A stretch of DNA of 64,000 nucleotides. It comes from Flavobacteriia bacterium. Its GTDB lineage: Bacteria > Bacteroidota > Bacteroidia > Flavobacteriales_D > Crocinitomicaceae. The stretch lies in assembly GCA_016183815.1 (NCBI GenBank), contig JACPDW010000018.1:62001-126000 (forward strand), read 5' to 3'. Shown one piece after another: positions 37,540-46,592 of this stretch. Within the stretch, counting starts at the first letter, position 1; every line of letters starts with the position of its first letter. Below the pieces are notes generated by a model. That model made no database searches. It was given only the letters and a program-made list of their open reading frames with translations, and had not been told where the DNA came from. Made by a program: the position numbers and the translations under genes.

Positions 37540-38438
37540 TTTGTTAATTCTTTAAACACTTCTTCCAGATTTTTCTCTTCTTTTCGGATAGTTAGAATTA
37601 ACAGATTATTTTCTTGTGCAAACTGTGCGATGACTTTTCTCATATCTAAATCGGATTCAGATTGTAAAAGCCAAGCTTTTTCGTTAATGGATTCAATTTT
37701 ACTTAATGAAGTAAGTTTTTTGAGTATTGATTTTGACACATTTTGTTCAAATTCAACATATACTACTTGTGTTTGTTGTTCTTTTTGTAGATTTTCAGGT
37801 GAATCGTCAGCTACAATATTTCCATTTTTAATGATGATAACTCTATCACAAATCGCTTTGACTTCTTGTAAAATGTGAGTAGATAATAATACGGTTTTTT
37901 CTTTACCAATTTGACGGATCAATTCTCTAATTTCAACCAACTGATTTGGATCTAAACCCGATGTCGGCTCATCTAAAATTAATACTTCTGGATCGTGGAT
38001 AATGGCTTGAGCTAAACCCACTCTTTGTCTGTATCCTTTAGACAGTTGCCCGATTGTTTTATTTTGTTCTTTGCTTAAGCCCACTTGCTCAATCATAAAA
38101 CTTACTCTTTCTTTTAAGTTTTTAATTTTGTAAATACGACCTACAAATTCTAAGTATTCTCTGACATACATGTCCAAATAAAGTGGATTGTTTTCAGGTA
38201 AATAACCAATAAGTTTTCGAGTTTCTAAGTTGTCCACATCAACAATTAAATTACAAACTTTTATTTCGCCTGAAGTAGCTGGAATAAAACCAGTTATCAT
38301 TTTCATTGTGCTTGATTTACCAGCGCCATTTGGACCTAAAAAAGCAACAATTTCTCCTTTTTTAATCGAAAAAGATACATCATGCACCGCTGCTTGACTT
38401 CCATAATATTTGGTTAAATGTGAAACCTCTATTGACAT
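37536..38438 (-). CDS. gldA: Gliding motility ABC transporter ATPase GldA
   Basis: ATP-binding subunit of the GldA-GldF-GldG transporter associated with gliding in Flavobacteria. The 300-residue protein has Walker A GPNGAGKSS (35-43), an LPENNPLYLDMYVREYLEF Q-loop region characteristic of GldA, signature LSKGYRQR, and Walker B LILDEPTSGLDPNQ. GldF and GldG are not encoded here, as is common when gldA is separate. A -7 box TATCTTTG lies at 38460-38467. Generic ABC-2 ATPases are the alternative; the GldA call rests on length and the Q-loop region. Confidence 0.85.
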   Translation of the reverse strand: MSIEVSHLTKYYGSQAAVHDVSFSIKKGEIVAFLGPNGAGKSSTMKMITGFIPATSGEIKVCNLIVDVDNLETRKLIGYLPENNPLYLDMYVREYLEFVGRIYKIKNLKERVSFMIEQVGLSKEQNKTIGQLSKGYRQRVGLAQAIIHDPEVLILDEPTSGLDPNQLVEIRELIRQIGKEKTVLLSTHILQEVKAICDRVIIIKNGNIVADDSPENLQKEQQTQVVYVEFEQNVSKSILKKLTSLSKIESINEKAWLLQSESDLDMRKVIAQFAQENNLLILTIRKEEKNLEEVFKELTK

Positions 38439-38459
38439 AATTTTAACTCAAAAGAAATA

Positions 38460-38467
38460 CAAAGATA
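38460..38467 (-). promoter_or_regulatory. -7 box of gldA
   Basis: Minus-strand TATCTTTG, exact consensus, 22 bases before the gldA ATG. Confidence 0.55.
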
Positions 38468-38518
38468 GGGTTTTCTTGTGAATATTCCACGAGTGTTTTC
38501 AATTAACCCAAATAATGC

Positions 38519-38532
38519 CCCGATATTTCGGG
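38519..38532. repeat. Short CCCGA/TCGGG palindrome in the gldA/RmlD spacer
   Basis: CCCGA, TATT loop, TCGGG in the 284-base gap 38439-38722, which otherwise holds only the gldA promoter. No T-run follows, so it is not a standard terminator. Similar CCGA/TCGG palindromes occur at 1457-1470 and 49054-49069. Confidence 0.5.
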
Positions 38533-38722
38533 ACGTAATCGATAAAGTGCTTGTAATCAATCCACTAAAAAAGGATAGAAACAATTACTAAATAGGGATT
38601 TCTTAGATTTACCGTTCAATTCAGTTTAAATAAACCTCTATCACCATTGTTAATGAGGAATTTAGATTTTTGAATTAACGAGGAGAATTGGGTTTTGCAA
38701 CTGTCTTTTTTTTTGAAAAAAA

Positions 38723-39619
38723 TCAATATTTCTCAAAATTAAACATACCCAAAGTATCTTTTAAAGGAGTTGGTTTGTAAGCTATTTCTTTTTTTATTTT
38801 ATCTAAGATAAATCCTGTTTTTGGCGGACGAAGGGCTGGTTGATTTAAACTTTTTGAATCACATTCTTTTAATAAATTTAGGTCTAAATGATAAAATTGT
38901 GCAATTTTTACAGCAAGCTCATACATCGACAAAAATTCTTCTCCTGAAACGTGAAATATTCCTTTAGAAGATTTTTTTGCTAATTCTAAACACGCCCAAG
39001 CCAAGTCTTCAGCCCATGTTGGCATTCTATATTGGTCATTAACCACGTTAATTGTTTTTTGATTTTTTAATGAATTATAAACCCATAAAACGATATTTGA
39101 ACGTGAATAATTAAAGGCTTGTCCATATACAATAATTGTTCGAGTAATCGCCCAGTTGGTATAGGAGGATTGTAATACTAAATTTTCAGCACTTACTTTT
39201 GATTGGGCGTAAACACTTAATGGATTTACTTCATCTTCTTCTTTGTAAGGACCATTTTTGCCATCAAAAACAAAATCTGTCGATAATAAGTTGAAATGGG
39301 TATGAAATCGTTTACATGTTTCGAAAAGATAATGACTTGCAGTAACATTACTTTCTATACATTCTTGTGGGTTTATTTCACAATAATCAACATTAGTGAT
39401 AGCAGCAGTGTGAATAAGATGAGTAGGGTAGAAGGAGTCAAAAATTTTATTGATTTCAAGTGGATTGGTAATGTCCATCGAAACATATTTTTGTAAAGGG
39501 CAATTGGGATTTCTATTTTCTCCTTTTGATGTGGCTAAATAAGTAAGTTGATTTTTCTCGCAAAGTTTAACTAATTTTTGTCCTAGTAATCCATTGGAAC
39601 CTGTAATTAATATCCTCAT
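38723..39619 (-). CDS. RmlD-like NAD-dependent sugar-nucleotide reductase/epimerase
   Basis: Extended short-chain dehydrogenase of the dTDP-4-dehydrorhamnose reductase (RmlD) superfamily, 298 residues. Visible: GSNGLLGQKL at residues 7-16, LIHTAAITNVDYCEINP, LSTDFVFDG, and the active-site Y-x-x-x-K in YAQSK (near 128). No rmlA, rmlB or rmlC genes are in the window, so the exact substrate (dTDP-rhamnose precursor or another nucleotide sugar) is open. It overlaps the K+ channel gene by 4 bases and is the last gene of a PspC-channel-RmlD operon. Confidence 0.8.
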   Translation of the reverse strand: MRILITGSNGLLGQKLVKLCEKNQLTYLATSKGENRNPNCPLQKYVSMDITNPLEINKIFDSFYPTHLIHTAAITNVDYCEINPQECIESNVTASHYLFETCKRFHTHFNLLSTDFVFDGKNGPYKEEDEVNPLSVYAQSKVSAENLVLQSSYTNWAITRTIIVYGQAFNYSRSNIVLWVYNSLKNQKTINVVNDQYRMPTWAEDLAWACLELAKKSSKGIFHVSGEEFLSMYELAVKIAQFYHLDLNLLKECDSKSLNQPALRPPKTGFILDKIKKEIAYKPTPLKDTLGMFNFEKY

Positions 39620-40644
39620 ACTTTTTGTTTATGTAAAAACATTTCGTTAAACGCTTTTATTTGTTGTTGATTTCCTAATACAAATAATTTGGAGTTTTTA
39701 ACAACAATTGTTTCCCAATCAGGATTTATTATATATGAACCATCTGGACTTTTATACCCAATTATTGTAACACCTGTCAGTTTTTTCGATTCTAACTCTT
39801 TAATACTTTTGTTTTGAAACTCACTGGGTAGTTCATTAAATGAAATAGATTCAATATTAACGCCTTCAATGCCTTGAGCTTTAATGTTGTCCATAAATTC
39901 CATTACATCAGGACTAGTGATAATACTTGCCATGTGAGCACCACCAATTACATCTGGCATGATGACATGATTGGCACCTCCTAATTTAAGTTTGCTTACC
40001 GCATGTTGATTTGATGCTCTTGCAATAATTGGAATATCTTTTCTTAGTTCTCTAGCAGCTAAAACAACGTATAAATTGTCTGAATCTTTTGGTAAACAGG
40101 TTATAATTGCTCTAGCTTTGTTTATAAAAGAAGATTCAATGGTTTCGTCTTGAGTAGCATCACCTGTTAAAAATAAAAAAGTTTTTGAAATTATTGATTT
40201 TTCAATGATTTCTTGTTTATTTTCTATGACCAAAATTGGAATTTTTTGAAGATTTAAATCTTCAGCAACTTGTTTTCCAACCCTTCCATAGCCACAAATT
40301 ATAACATGATTTTCCATAATATTCAAACGTTTATTAAATCTATATTCAATGAGTGTTTTTTTGTATTCTCCACCTACAATAAAACGAGTAATGGAAGTCA
40401 AAGCAAACGCAAAGGTACCAAAACTAAAAAAAATGAGAAACATTGTAAATACTCTTCCATACTCGCTTAATTGATTTACCTCTGTAAAACCTACTGTAGT
40501 AGTTGTTATTACAGACATATAAAGAGAATCAAGGAAATTCCAACCTTCGATTTTCATATATCCAACTGTGCCTATTCCTAATCCAATTAATATTAAGCTA
40601 ATAAAATAAAATACACGACCAAACAATTGAAAATCTTTCCACAT
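39616..40644 (-). CDS. K+ channel with TrkA/RCK domains
   Basis: Two-helix potassium channel fused to cytoplasmic regulator domains. The pore selectivity filter TTTTVGFTE lies at about residues 47-55, between two membrane helices. It is followed by an RCK_N Rossmann domain (HVIICGYGRVGKQ) and an RCK_C/TrkA-C domain at the end. Translation probably starts at the ATG at 40644, whose A is shared with the upstream PspC stop (TAATG), rather than 12 bases earlier. Ligand-gated K+ conduction is expected for this architecture. Confidence 0.9.
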   Translation of the reverse strand: MWKDFQLFGRVFYFISLILIGLGIGTVGYMKIEGWNFLDSLYMSVITTTTVGFTEVNQLSEYGRVFTMFLIFFSFGTFAFALTSITRFIVGGEYKKTLIEYRFNKRLNIMENHVIICGYGRVGKQVAEDLNLQKIPILVIENKQEIIEKSIISKTFLFLTGDATQDETIESSFINKARAIITCLPKDSDNLYVVLAARELRKDIPIIARASNQHAVSKLKLGGANHVIMPDVIGGAHMASIITSPDVMEFMDNIKAQGIEGVNIESISFNELPSEFQNKSIKELESKKLTGVTIIGYKSPDGSYIINPDWETIVVKNSKLFVLGNQQQIKAFNEMFLHKQKV

Positions 40645-40883
40645 TATAACTCCCAAATGGTATTTCGAGGTTTTCTTTTTTGCAGTTTGAAGTAATGTTT
40701 ATGTTCTAAAATCCAAGCCATTCCTAAATAAACAAAAAGTGGAGTGCCGAAAGTTAAAAAAGAAGCGTAAATGAAACCCAATTTAACCTTTGATGGATTT
40801 ATTCCTAATTTTCGAGCCCACCAAGTGCATACTCCATAAGACCTCATCTCAAAGAAAAAAACTATTTTTTGTATTGTCCTCAT
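40644..40883 (-). CDS. PspC-domain small membrane protein
   Basis: A 79-residue protein with the PspC fold pattern: SYGVC...ARKLGINPSKVKLGFIYASF, then a hydrophobic helix and a basic C-terminus. PspC domains act in envelope-stress sensing. It is first in the operon ahead of the K+ channel, with stop and start codons overlapping as TAATG. A weak -7 box (TAATTTTA on the minus strand) lies upstream. Confidence 0.75.
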   Translation of the reverse strand: MRTIQKIVFFFEMRSYGVCTWWARKLGINPSKVKLGFIYASFLTFGTPLFVYLGMAWILEHKHYFKLQKRKPRNTIWEL

Positions 40884-40911
40884 AGAATTTGTATAAAATT
40901 AATGCTTTTCA

Positions 40912-42378
40912 TCAATATAAAACCATAGCGTTCATAAATTGTTCAATTTTATTCATCATTGCTTCATTTGAACAAGAATAATTATTGAAAATTATTGAAA
41001 AAGCTAATTTTTTTCCACTTATTGTCTCGACATATCCTGCATAAGATTTAACCTTGTTTAATGTCCCACTTTTTGCATGAATTTTTCCCTCTGCTATTTG
41101 ACCTTTACATACACTATTTAAAGTGCCTGATACACCAGTTATTGGTAAACTTTCATAAAAAATAGTGGAATTTATAGACTTATGCATGTATTCTAATAAT
41201 GAACAAAAAATAGAAGTGTTGATTGCATTAGTTCTTGATAAACCACTGCCGTCTTTGATGTAAAATCCACTTGTATTGAAATGATTAGACCAAAATCGTT
41301 TAATATATTTGATTCCACTATCTGTATCTCCAAACCCCGTTTTTTCTTTTGCAATCCAGAGGACGAGTTGTTCCGCAAATAAATTAACACTTCTCATATT
41401 TGTCCAATGAACAATTTGTTTTACTCCTCTACCTTTATGTTGATAAAGAGGGAAAAGAACCGCATATCTTTTTGAAGCTTGGACTAAATTCATATTTCTT
41501 GCTCCTTTACTTTCTCCATAAACAAAGATGCCTTTTTCAATTAATGCTTTCTTAAAAGCATCTGCAAACTGTTGTTCGGGATCGGGAAGACTACCTCTGA
41601 CCATAAATGAACTGGAATTTTTAGGTAAATAACCACTTGAAAAACGGTCATACGAAAATGGTGCACCATAGATATATGAGTCGTCACCTTTAATGTTTGC
41701 TGAATAAATGTACGAATTAAAATTAAGTTGAGGGATTTCAGGGAATGTCTTAATCAATACTGCTTTTTCGCCAATTTTGGCAGGAACATTAAAAAAACAA
41801 CGCAACACATTATCAAAAATCGGTAAACCACAAGGCGCTGTACCATAATAATTTCCTAAATCTCCCCAATTCCATCCATCTGGAGCTCCAAAATAGGAAA
41901 AATCACTACCGTCACCAATAATTGAACCGTTTATTTTCCTTAAACCCATTGCATATAATGTGTCAACCCAATTTTGTAAAAATTGATATTCCTCTCCGTT
42001 TTTATTGAAATATTTACTTCCTAATGAAGCATCTCCAGACCCTCTAATCCAAATATTTCCATTTAATACACCACTTTCATCAATCTTATTTTCAGAATAT
42101 AAGGTTGTATTGGGAATGTAATTTTCACCTAAAATTTCTAAAGCAGAAGCAGTAGCAAAAAGTTTGGTTGTTGATGCAGCAGACATAGATATTTGTTCTT
42201 GATGAGTACAAACATTATTTCCTGTAGATAAATCTCTTACACAAATAGAAAAAGTTGCATTTTTTAGTGAAGAATCGTTAATTAACTTGTTTTTTGCTTC
42301 TTCTAATTCTTCTGTTTGCGTATAGACGTTTGAAATTATAAACAAAGAAAAGAATATATTGTATATTTGTGCATTCAT
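40912..42378 (-). CDS. dacB: D-alanyl-D-alanine carboxypeptidase/endopeptidase (PBP4 family)
   Basis: Periplasmic class C penicillin-binding protein that trims or cleaves peptidoglycan cross-links. Start at 42378 (MNAQIYN...) gives a clear signal peptide ending near VYTQ; a longer in-frame start 57 bases upstream would overlap asnB. Catalytic S69-x-x-K72 is in SMSAASTTK, the SxN-type motif lies in DGSGLSRTN, and KSGT is near residue 436. The large insertion between SxxK and SxN is normal for PBP4. It is divergent from asnB, with only 22 bases between the two starts. Confidence 0.92.
   Translation of the reverse strand: MNAQIYNIFFSLFIISNVYTQTEELEEAKNKLINDSSLKNATFSICVRDLSTGNNVCTHQEQISMSAASTTKLFATASALEILGENYIPNTTLYSENKIDESGVLNGNIWIRGSGDASLGSKYFNKNGEEYQFLQNWVDTLYAMGLRKINGSIIGDGSDFSYFGAPDGWNWGDLGNYYGTAPCGLPIFDNVLRCFFNVPAKIGEKAVLIKTFPEIPQLNFNSYIYSANIKGDDSYIYGAPFSYDRFSSGYLPKNSSSFMVRGSLPDPEQQFADAFKKALIEKGIFVYGESKGARNMNLVQASKRYAVLFPLYQHKGRGVKQIVHWTNMRSVNLFAEQLVLWIAKEKTGFGDTDSGIKYIKRFWSNHFNTSGFYIKDGSGLSRTNAINTSIFCSLLEYMHKSINSTIFYESLPITGVSGTLNSVCKGQIAEGKIHAKSGTLNKVKSYAGYVETISGKKLAFSIIFNNYSCSNEAMMNKIEQFMNAMVLY
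42362..42369 (+). promoter_or_regulatory. -7 box of asnB inside the dacB start region
   Basis: TATATTTG, an exact TAnnTTTG match 32 bases before the asnB GTG. It overlaps the first codons of divergent dacB, so the two genes share a very short control region. Confidence 0.5.
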
Positions 42379-42400
42379 AAATTTAAATAAGTAATTTACT

Positions 42401-44269
42401 GTGTGTGGAATAATTGGTCTAAAACTACATAGCAAAACTACATCAAAATTCCATTTTGAACAAATGGAAATTGCATTAAGTAAACAAAATCACCGTGGAC
42501 CAGACAATAAAAGTATCTATCAGACTGAAAAAATTGTGTTTGGACACAATCGTTTGGCAATAATAGATACTCAAAATAGATCTAATCAGCCGTTTACAGA
42601 TAAAGATAAAAGATATGTATTGGTTTTTAACGGTGAAATTTATAATTTTAAAGAATTAAAGTTAGATTTAGAAAAAAAGGGAATAATTTTTGAAACTTCT
42701 TCCGATACAGAGGTTTTATTTCATTTACTTATTCAACAACAATCTTCCTGTTTAGAACTTCTTAGGGGTTGTTTTGCATTTGCTTTTTATGATACGAAAA
42801 CAGATTATTTACTTTTAGCAAGAGACAGAATGGGTATTAATCCATTACTTTATTCATTCAACGATGACGGAATTTTGTTTTCATCTGAAAACACAACTTT
42901 TTCATGTTTTTCTTATCCTTTAAGTATTTCTCTTCAAAGTTTAAATTATTATTTTAAATATACCTATATTCCTGCTCCTTATACAATTTATAATGAAGTA
43001 AAAAAACTTTTACCAGGTCATTATTTGGAAATGAAAGGACAGGAAGTTAAACTTCAAAATTATTGGAGTCCAAAAGCAGATCAACCCTTTTCTGGAACTT
43101 ACCAAACCGCTATAAGGGAATTGCAGAACAAAGTGAGGTTTGCTGTACATTCTCAACTGGAATCAGATGTGCCCATTGGAACTTTTTTAAGTGGTGGAGT
43201 GGATAGTTCAATTGTTTCTGCTTTAGTTAAAGAAGTTAAAAGTGATTTACATACATTTTCTGTTACTTTTGGACAGAATAAAGCTTACGACGAAAGTGTT
43301 TTTTCTCAAAAAGTTGCAAAACATATCTCCTCACAACATCATATTGTTGCTTTAAACCAAAATGATTTTAAAAATGCATTTTTTTCTATTTTAGACTCTT
43401 TTGATGAACCTTTTGCGGATTCTTCAGCAATTGCTATGTGGTTTTTATCACGCGAGACTGCTAAAGAAGTCAAAGTTAGTTTATCTGGAGATGGGGCTGA
43501 TGAAATGTTTGGTGGGTATAATAAACATCAAGCGTACCTTAAACAACAAAAATGGAGTAATTGGAAAGTGAATCTTTTTGCTCATGGAAACAAAGTTTTT
43601 CAAAAAGTGGCAGGAAAATCACTACAAAAACATGCGTATCAATTGCAACGATTTGCACATTTAAATCGTTTGTCTTGGCCTCAAAATTATTGGTATCTCG
43701 CGGCAAATATTGGAGATAATATTAAAGAAAAACTGCTTCTTCATTTAGACCATACAGAAGAATATTTTTTGAATTTTGAAAACAATTTGAACAACTTCTT
43801 ATTAAAAGATCAGTTGTTTGTTTTACCCAACGATATGCTCAAAAAAGTTGATTTAATGAGTATGCGTCATAGTTTAGAAGTAAGAACTCCTTTTATGGAT
43901 AAAGATTTAGTGAAATTCGCCAATTCATTGCCTGAAAATTGGAAAATACAAAATAAAAGTGGTAAATATATTTTAAAAGAAAGTTTTAAAGATTTGTTGC
44001 CAAATGAAATTTTTGCGAGAAAAAAACAAGGTTTTGAAGTGCCTTTTGCTACTTGGATTAAATCTTTTTGGAATGAATTGATTCCAGAAAAATGGTTTCA
44101 ACAAGACTTTATACAAGCTCAAGGATTGTTTCATTTTACTTATGTGCAGGAGTTGAAAAATCATTTTTTTCAAAAGCAAGTGAATACAGAAAGGGTAATG
44201 TGGGCTTATATTGTTTTTCAATATTGGTATGAAAAAAATGAACTTAATCTTTCCAAATTTAAAAATTAA
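42401..44269 (+). CDS. asnB: Asparagine synthase (glutamine-hydrolysing)
   Basis: Makes asparagine from aspartate using glutamine as nitrogen donor. The start is GTG at 42401, which puts the nucleophile Cys at residue 2 (after Met removal the N-terminal Cys) as required of class II amidotransferases. The N-terminal half shows NHRGPD, FNGEIYN and the SSDTEV region; the synthetase half has the PP-loop SGGVDSS (about 263-269), SGDGADEMFGGY and MRHSLEVRTPFMD. At 622 residues it is full length. Homologues also act in capsule or O-antigen sugar amidation, but the core pathway is the simplest reading. Confidence 0.93.
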   Translation: MCGIIGLKLHSKTTSKFHFEQMEIALSKQNHRGPDNKSIYQTEKIVFGHNRLAIIDTQNRSNQPFTDKDKRYVLVFNGEIYNFKELKLDLEKKGIIFETSSDTEVLFHLLIQQQSSCLELLRGCFAFAFYDTKTDYLLLARDRMGINPLLYSFNDDGILFSSENTTFSCFSYPLSISLQSLNYYFKYTYIPAPYTIYNEVKKLLPGHYLEMKGQEVKLQNYWSPKADQPFSGTYQTAIRELQNKVRFAVHSQLESDVPIGTFLSGGVDSSIVSALVKEVKSDLHTFSVTFGQNKAYDESVFSQKVAKHISSQHHIVALNQNDFKNAFFSILDSFDEPFADSSAIAMWFLSRETAKEVKVSLSGDGADEMFGGYNKHQAYLKQQKWSNWKVNLFAHGNKVFQKVAGKSLQKHAYQLQRFAHLNRLSWPQNYWYLAANIGDNIKEKLLLHLDHTEEYFLNFENNLNNFLLKDQLFVLPNDMLKKVDLMSMRHSLEVRTPFMDKDLVKFANSLPENWKIQNKSGKYILKESFKDLLPNEIFARKKQGFEVPFATWIKSFWNELIPEKWFQQDFIQAQGLFHFTYVQELKNHFFQKQVNTERVMWAYIVFQYWYEKNELNLSKFKN

Positions 44270-44271
44270 AA

Positions 44272-45168
44272 ATGTATAGTTATTTAAATTTTATTCACTC
44301 TAAATGGAATAAGTTGTTGATTTACAATAATATATTTATAAATATAAATTTGATAATAGTTGTCTTCTTTATTTTTTATTGCCCTTTTTTCTTTTCACAA
44401 GAAAAAACAATTAAAAATAATGTGACTCTTTTTTTTGATTATAACACAAATGCACCTAACTCAATAAACAATACTCATTATGAAGATTATTACGTCGATT
44501 TAAAATCATATAAAAATTATAGGGCTGCCTATGGTGCAGGAATAGGGTGGGGGCTTTCTTTCAAAAGAATTATTCATCCCAATATACTCCTTTATCTTAG
44601 CCCTTCATATCATAAAGGTTTTAACAGTCATGTTGTATATCATAAAACAGATAGTACTGAAAAAAATGGATACATTCAAAGCAAACAAATTTTGCTTAAC
44701 CCTGGTATTCAATTACAGGTTCCTATTCAACGTTTTTATGTAATAATGCAATGCGGAGTAATTATTCCTATCAAAGTTAATTCCACTTATAAAGAAGAAG
44801 ATTCGTTTATGGAAACAAAATTGGAATGGAATTATTCTTACAATTTTAACGCTGGATTCCAAGGAGGCATTGGTATTAATGTTCCAATTATTAGAAATCT
44901 TTATCTTGGAATCTTATTACATGGAAAATTGTGCTCATTTACTTTAAAAGATGCTCATTTAGAGCGTTTTGATCAGAACGGAGTTTCTTTGATTAACGAT
45001 TTAGATGAATACGATAAACATTATATATATCATGAAGATTTAAATAATTTTTCTAATAATAATTTAATGAATTCAAAATATGATGTTAAGCTAGCTAAAG
45101 ATGAATTGACAAAAAGTCATTCTTTTAGTAGTTTAGGAATCCAATTTTCAATTTCTTATGAATTTTAA
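44272..45168 (+). CDS. Predicted outer-membrane beta-barrel protein
   Basis: Not recognised as a named family. A long hydrophobic stretch (about residues 20-43, ending FFFSQ) would act as a signal peptide; the true start may be one of the in-frame codons nearer to it. The rest is rich in alternating beta strands with Tyr, Phe and Gly and ends in FSISYEF, a barrel-like C-terminus with a terminal Phe. It starts 2 bases after asnB and overlaps the next gene by 11 bases, so the three are probably cotranscribed. Confidence 0.65.
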   Translation: MYSYLNFIHSKWNKLLIYNNIFININLIIVVFFIFYCPFFFSQEKTIKNNVTLFFDYNTNAPNSINNTHYEDYYVDLKSYKNYRAAYGAGIGWGLSFKRIIHPNILLYLSPSYHKGFNSHVVYHKTDSTEKNGYIQSKQILLNPGIQLQVPIQRFYVIMQCGVIIPIKVNSTYKEEDSFMETKLEWNYSYNFNAGFQGGIGINVPIIRNLYLGILLHGKLCSFTLKDAHLERFDQNGVSLINDLDEYDKHYIYHEDLNNFSNNNLMNSKYDVKLAKDELTKSHSFSSLGIQFSISYEF

Positions 45169-46222
45169 AGGGAAATTTGAGTGGATTTTATTTCAAAAAA
45201 ATCTCTTTTTTAGCTGTTTATTTTTGTTAAACATAATTACTATTAATTCACAAAATTGGGAACAGTATATAGAAAATGTGCCACGAAAATTATTAGTTTA
45301 TGGACCAGATACCGTTCATGCTAGAGGAATATTTTGTGCTAACAATAAACTTTTTACAGCCAATTCAAATGGTCATGTGTATGAATTTGATTTGAAAAAG
45401 AATAAAACAAAACAATGGACTGTTGAACCATTTGTAGAATTAAGAGACATTCATATCCATCAAGATCAAATTCATTTTATGCAATCCAATGACTCCTGTG
45501 TTGCAGGTAGTATTAAAAAGAAATATAAAAACAAAGAAATTATTTTCACTCAACCAATTCAAACTTTTTTGGATGGCTTTGATTTTTTGTATTCAGGAAG
45601 AGGAATCATGTTAGGCGATCCTGTTGATGGAAAATTTCAATTTTATCTAAAAGAAAAAGACAGTTTAAATTGGAAAAAAATTGAATCGGATAATTTAAAA
45701 ATTGAAAAAGGAGAAGCGGCTTTTGCTGCAAGTGGTTCTTGTATTCAAATTTTAGACGACTCGACTTTTTATTTTATTTCAGGCGGAAAAAACTCCAATT
45801 TATTTACAAGTTTTGATAATGCTTCGACATGGAAAAAATATAAATTACCTTTTAAATCTTCTGAAAGTTCAGGTGCCTTTTCATTTGTTTTTTGGAATAA
45901 AAAGGAAGGAATTGTTGTTGGTGGCGATTATTTGAATCCTCAAAATGGGAAAGATTGTTGTTTTTTAACAAATGATGGAGGTAAAACATGGAAAGAACCT
46001 ATCAAAGGGCTTGGAGGTTATCGATCATGTGTAATCAAAGTTGATGATTGTTTATATGCTTGTGGAACAAATGGAATAGATGTCTCAAACGATAATGGTA
46101 TGCATTGGTATTTAGTTGATAAAAGCAATAGCTTTTCATTGTGTTTTGATGAAAAATTTGTTTATGCTACTACAATAAATGGGAAGATTCTACAATTAAA
46201 AAGATGGAAAAACATAAAATAG
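45158..46222 (+). CDS. Exported BNR/YCF48-like beta-propeller protein
   Basis: A 354-residue secreted protein with an N-terminal signal peptide (about 12-32). It carries sialidase-type Asp-box or YCF48-like repeats: FTSFDNASTWKKYKLP, FLTNDGGKTWKEPIKG and VSNDNGMHWYLVD each follow the S/T-x-D-x-G-x-T/H-W pattern, giving a predicted six- or seven-bladed propeller. Such proteins in Bacteroidota are often annotated as oxidoreductases, but no redox site is visible. It overlaps the upstream barrel gene by 11 bases. Confidence 0.75.
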   Translation: MNFKGKFEWILFQKNLFFSCLFLLNIITINSQNWEQYIENVPRKLLVYGPDTVHARGIFCANNKLFTANSNGHVYEFDLKKNKTKQWTVEPFVELRDIHIHQDQIHFMQSNDSCVAGSIKKKYKNKEIIFTQPIQTFLDGFDFLYSGRGIMLGDPVDGKFQFYLKEKDSLNWKKIESDNLKIEKGEAAFAASGSCIQILDDSTFYFISGGKNSNLFTSFDNASTWKKYKLPFKSSESSGAFSFVFWNKKEGIVVGGDYLNPQNGKDCCFLTNDGGKTWKEPIKGLGGYRSCVIKVDDCLYACGTNGIDVSNDNGMHWYLVDKSNSFSLCFDEKFVYATTINGKILQLKRWKNIK

Positions 46223-46428
46223 TTATTGTAAGGAAAACACAAAACATTTCATTATTCTTATTTTAAAACTCACCATCAATGTCAACAATTTTTTTCTCCA
46301 TTTTTTTTCTGTTTCTTTAATTCTCTATTATTTAACTATAAATCATTGATATTATTATTGTTAAATATATTTTAAATGTCGAATGTGAGTTATATGTTTT
46401 AAAAAAAAATATTTTTTTGAAAAAAAAG

Positions 46429-46459
46429 TTTGCATATTTAAATTTTAGTTGTAACTTTG
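46429..46459 (+). promoter_or_regulatory. Strong promoter upstream of a leader RNA
   Basis: Near-ideal Bacteroidota promoter: -33 TTTG (46429-46432), 19-base spacer, -7 TAACTTTG (46452-46459). This is the best consensus match in the window. It is followed by about 100 bases of untranslated RNA ending in a strong terminator. Confidence 0.7.
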
Positions 46460-46464
46460 CAGTA

Positions 46465-46564
46465 CAATTACAATTATTCATAGGTTGTTTTTGGGTTTTA
46501 TAGTTTTAGCATGGTTTAAAAAAGAGAAAAGTAAATCCAATTGGTGTACTTTTCTCTTTTTTTT
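46465..46564 (+). ncRNA. Candidate small RNA or attenuated leader before the gamma carbonic anhydrase gene
   Basis: From the promoter at 46429-46459 to a 13-bp terminator stem (46521-46533 with 46547-46559) and T-run there is no ORF. The terminator loop contains the palindrome CCAATTGG. Transcription would stop about 30 bases before the ATG at 46593 unless read through, so this is either an independent small RNA or a leader that attenuates the carbonic anhydrase-ung genes. No known riboswitch core is recognised. Bases 46223-46428 before it hold nothing recognisable. Confidence 0.5.
46521..46564 (+). terminator. Intrinsic terminator in the leader
   Basis: AAAGAGAAAAGTA pairs perfectly with TACTTTTCTCTTT across a 13-base loop, followed by T5. 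It is located ahead of, not after, a coding region, which makes attenuation plausible. Confidence 0.7.
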
Positions 46565-46592
46565 TACACAAAATTTCCAACTTTATTAAACA

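Noticed and set aside
42379-42435. Longer dacB start
   Set aside because: It would overlap the divergent asnB gene and place the signal peptide inside the protein.
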